From: Proteus terrae subsp. cibarius
GTDB taxonomy: Bacteria; Pseudomonadota; Gammaproteobacteria; Enterobacterales; Enterobacteriaceae
Direction: 5' to 3'
Assembly: GCF_011045835.1 (NCBI RefSeq)
Contig: NZ_CP047349.1
Span: forward strand, 2,232,001-2,296,000
Length of the DNA: 64,000 bases
This document shows, piece by piece, positions 61,080-64,000 of the stretch. Numbering within the stretch: position 1 is the first letter of the stretch; each line of letters opens with the position of its first letter. The notes beneath the pieces are model-generated. The model was not told the DNA's origin. It was given only the letters and a program-made list of their open reading frames with translations, and made no database searches. The translations under genes were made by a program, and so were the position numbers.

Positions 61080-62459
61080 TTATTGCACCTGTATAATCAC
61101 TTGTAATGTCGCATTAAATTTACCTGCAGTTATTTTCTCTCTCGGTAACGCTTCTAATGAGGCATATAATGTTTTAGTTAAATCGGCAATACCATTATTA
61201 AATGAGACTGAATTAGCATCATCATAAACAGGATACCAACCGTAGCCCTCACCTTGTCCTTCATTAGCTAATGTTGATAATAAATTTAATGCTCCACCTG
61301 ATGGGCGATATATTCTTACACCAACCCCTTTTGCCATATTTGAGTCAGTACCATAACCGTCTGTCACTAAATGGGTAATTGCGGCACCATTAGGTACTGT
61401 TAATCCTAATTCAATTGCCTTATTGACATTCGCTGGTCTGGGTAAAAATCCCATTGCAGTTTGTCCTGCTCCCGTTCCACTAGAAATATTGCTCATGCCA
61501 TCACTCGCTGGTGATGTTAATTGGCAATAAAAATCAATCGTAATAGGTAAAGTCACTTTTTTACCACTAGCTAACTCATTAATAGTGACCAATGGGAATG
61601 AAACATAAGGCGTAACATTTCGCACAAAACAAGTGGATGCATTACGAATATAAATACGGCGAGACATATTTACAGCCGCAGGCCAATAAGCATAAAAGCC
61701 ATGATAGTTTGTCGCGTGATCTGAACCATCTTTTAATAAATAAGAGAAATTAGAACTTTGAAAAGCAATATAACCTGCCGGTTGGTTAATAAAAGTAATT
61801 AAGCCACTACTTGATTGTGCAGGTGGCATATCACTTGTTCTTTCATAGTTAATCTTAAATAACTCGACTTCCATATTAGAAAAGTTTTTTGCTTTTACTA
61901 AGATCCATCCTAGACTATCTCTTTCTAAATTATCTAAAGCACGAGATTTCCAATAGCGACTGTAATATTCGCCTGTAATGGTGTTTTTAATGCGAATACC
62001 TAATCCTCTTGCCAGACTAATATAAGTATCATTTAAGCCTAATGCAGGATTAACTAAATTTTTGCCACCATAGCTATAGTCGCCATTAGTTGAGTAAAAC
62101 TCTCTTAATTTACCCTCTTCATCGGCGGTGCAACGAAATAATATTTGTTCAGGATCATATACTTCATAACCAGCCTCAAAAAAAGAAACAAAACCACTTG
62201 CCACTAATGTACCCGGAACTTGAAAATGGTCGTTATTGACATTAATTACTTTTGGCGTACTTCCCATTGAGCCAGAATCATCTCTTGCACCAGCCCAACT
62301 TTTCGCTGAACCTTTGCCGGGTTCGGTATAATACGAACTATTGGGATTCGTCGTCGTGGTTGTTATTTTATAACATGTTGCTAAAGCTAAAGAAGGAAAT
62401 AGCATCAACGCCAATAAAATAGAGGACTGACAAGAAAGTAAACAGCGATTTAATTTCAT
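61080..62459 (-). CDS. Fimbrial tip adhesin
   Basis: A 459-residue exported protein with signal peptide (about residues 1-27, ending LALA). The N-terminal ~270 residues look like a lectin-type domain with Cys27-28 region TCYKI; the C-terminal ~190 residues look like a fimbrial pilin domain (FYCQLTSPASDG, NGAAITHLVTDG, TLYASLEALPREKITAGKFN, ending QVIIQVQ). The ATG at 62459 overlaps the usher stop as ATGA and is preceded by AGGTC; the ATG at 62465 is too close to that sequence. No named adhesin was recognised. Confidence 0.8.
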   Translation of the reverse strand: MKLNRCLLSCQSSILLALMLFPSLALATCYKITTTTTNPNSSYYTEPGKGSAKSWAGARDDSGSMGSTPKVINVNNDHFQVPGTLVASGFVSFFEAGYEVYDPEQILFRCTADEEGKLREFYSTNGDYSYGGKNLVNPALGLNDTYISLARGLGIRIKNTITGEYYSRYWKSRALDNLERDSLGWILVKAKNFSNMEVELFKINYERTSDMPPAQSSSGLITFINQPAGYIAFQSSNFSYLLKDGSDHATNYHGFYAYWPAAVNMSRRIYIRNASTCFVRNVTPYVSFPLVTINELASGKKVTLPITIDFYCQLTSPASDGMSNISSGTGAGQTAMGFLPRPANVNKAIELGLTVPNGAAITHLVTDGYGTDSNMAKGVGVRIYRPSGGALNLLSTLANEGQGEGYGWYPVYDDANSVSFNNGIADLTKTLYASLEALPREKITAGKFNATLQVIIQVQ

Positions 62460-64000
62460 AAACATTGACCTGATAATAAAATGAGTTTATCGGCTTCTTT
62501 TTCTTCTGGTATTGAGTAATCGATTTGGCAACTATCTTCATCTTTACCGACAGTTAGTGTCCCTTTTTTATTTTCAACTCTGACATAAATCTGATTACTT
62601 TGTCCCACCATGCCAACAATATGTCTATCTTTATCATAGACATTTTCACCTAATGCCAATGAATTTGCAGGCTTAACCGAAATCAATACAGGATATCCGA
62701 CTTGGGTTTTAAAGACGATTTTAGTACTAGAACCTGAATATGGCGCTATTTGCTTAGTATTTTCTAATAACTCAATATTATTATTCCTAATATTTTTCCC
62801 ATCCAAACTAACATTATTATATTGGTAAGGGACAAGAGATGGCACTATGGCATAACCAAAGGGATCTATGCGTGCTCCCATACCATTACTCACACTCGCG
62901 CCACTTGCACCTTTTGCTTCGACTAAAGCAAAAGAATCACTAATACGAGGCCCTAACGTTACCCCTCCACTGTGTGCAACTAACGCACCTTGAATACCAA
63001 CACTACCTTGAGTGTAATGTTTACCATTAGAGATACTGCCTGATAACGTGGTAAAAGGAAGCTGTTTGATTAAATGCAAACCACTGCCTACCGCTCTATT
63101 TTGTGTGTCGTAATCTGCATTTACACTATAAGAAAGTGTTTTATCTTCTCCTAAAAGCCCTGATAAATTCGTTTGATAACTCGAATCATCACTAGAATGG
63201 CTAGAAGATAACGATAGCATTGGTGAATAATCAGAACGTCCTAATGGCATAGAAACAGATAACATCACCATATCTTCTGATATCGGATCCGTTGTTATTG
63301 GTGTGAAGGTATTATTCGCTGTCATTTGACCCGTTTTTTGGCGGCTATAGGCAAGACTATAAGCTATATCTTTATAGGTATTTGAATAACCAATTTGATA
63401 CTGAGCATCATGCCCTTTATTACCATAATAGTTACTGATAGAGCCTGAAATATAAAGTTGTCCCCACTTATCAAGAGACTGATTAACACTAAGTGTAAAC
63501 TGGCTTTCTTGGTTATAACTGCTGGAATTCCATTCCATGTCATTACTTGCACTTTTTCTTAACCCCAAGACATCATTATATTCGCGGAAATTCTCTGTTG
63601 AATATTTATAGCCTGCAAGTGTAATAACGGTATTTGTTGGGCTAAAAGTACGGCTATAACTAATACCTAAACGCCCACCTTGATAATTTTTGCCACCCAC
63701 ATCAGCATTTGAAAATGCCGAATTAAAACCTATTGCTCCTAATTTTGTGGCAATAACAGAACCGACAAATACTGCCTGATACTGATGTCCTACACGCACC
63801 CCAGTATTTAACGTTACAGTGTTATTCATGCCATATTGCAAGGCGACATCTGAAAAATAACTATTTTCTGAACCGAAATTATTCACTTCACCCGCGGTAA
63901 AGTTATATTTAAAGCGGCCTGCCCTTACTGACTCAGGTAATGCAGTGAATGGCACAGTGAAAGAAGAAACTTTGCCATTACTCTCGTTAATCTCAACTAA
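62456..64000 (-). CDS. Fimbrial outer-membrane usher (3' part)
   Basis: The last 514 residues of a PapC/FimD-type usher; the start lies beyond the window. The visible part contains barrel strands, GRLGISYSRTF, the plug-related SVSMPLGRSDYSPMLSLS, and the C-terminal domain with PYQYNNVSLD and the final DSCQIDYSIPEE. It overlaps the adhesin start (ATGA). Confidence 0.9.
   Translation of the reverse strand, partial: LVEINESNGKVSSFTVPFTALPESVRAGRFKYNFTAGEVNNFGSENSYFSDVALQYGMNNTVTLNTGVRVGHQYQAVFVGSVIATKLGAIGFNSAFSNADVGGKNYQGGRLGISYSRTFSPTNTVITLAGYKYSTENFREYNDVLGLRKSASNDMEWNSSSYNQESQFTLSVNQSLDKWGQLYISGSISNYYGNKGHDAQYQIGYSNTYKDIAYSLAYSRQKTGQMTANNTFTPITTDPISEDMVMLSVSMPLGRSDYSPMLSLSSSHSSDDSSYQTNLSGLLGEDKTLSYSVNADYDTQNRAVGSGLHLIKQLPFTTLSGSISNGKHYTQGSVGIQGALVAHSGGVTLGPRISDSFALVEAKGASGASVSNGMGARIDPFGYAIVPSLVPYQYNNVSLDGKNIRNNNIELLENTKQIAPYSGSSTKIVFKTQVGYPVLISVKPANSLALGENVYDKDRHIVGMVGQSNQIYVRVENKKGTLTVGKDEDSCQIDYSIPEEKEADKLILLSGQCL

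Noticed and set aside
1..64000. CRISPR arrays, insertion sequences, prophage, toxin-antitoxin or defence islands
   Set aside because: No regularly spaced repeats, transposase or phage genes were found on either strand.

Overview
The window looks like a chromosomal segment from Proteus or a close relative (Morganellaceae, Enterobacterales). The DNA is AT-rich with very AT-rich intergenic stretches, nearly every protein is close to an E. coli counterpart, and several blocks keep E. coli gene order. It is mostly core genome: housekeeping enzymes, transporters and regulators. No phage, transposase, CRISPR array or defence island is visible. The only accessory-looking block is a chaperone-usher fimbrial operon at the right edge, next to a tRNA gene.

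Layout. 1-16.7 kb: end of gcvR, bcp, perM, bepA-yfgD, a nucleoside permease, then hda, a MscS-type channel, uraA and upp on the minus strand, divergent from purMN behind a PurR operator, then speG and ppk-ppx. A short deleted ERIC element lies between upp and uraA, and the channel gene sits between uraA and hda. 16.9-22.5 kb: mgtE, a small membrane protein, an MHS-type transporter and dtpA. 23-37.4 kb: mdtABC-baeSR (no mdtD), trhP, the sRNA CyaR, yegS, fbaB and thiD behind a TPP riboswitch, in E. coli order. 38-46.4 kb: pagP, aroP with a TyrR box, a small gene recognised here as mgrB, an AraC-type regulator, a YidA-like phosphatase, brnQ, amiD and an AGCS symporter. 46.4-54.5 kb: a long AT-rich gap holding a candidate sRNA with an ArcZ/SdsR-like seed, then holE, yebF, yoaH, pabB-nudL, sdaA, mntP with a yybP-ykoY (Mn) riboswitch and a Fur-box-like site, and rlmA. 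54.6-60.2 kb: psiE, two universal stress proteins, a GrpB-family protein, an MBL-fold protein, cycA and tRNA-Lys with anticodon CTT. 60.4-64 kb: chaperone, adhesin and the 3' part of an usher, all on the minus strand.

No wholly new multi-gene system is visible. The best second-look items are RNA-level and small-gene features: the mgrB orthologue with a TTG start, CyaR with a CRP-like site at -41.5, the ArcZ/SdsR-seed RNA beside holE, the switching helices of the TPP and Mn riboswitches, the CTG start of hda, the Lys-CTT tRNA and the chaperone-last fimbrial operon. All names come from remembered family sequences and motifs; no search was run.
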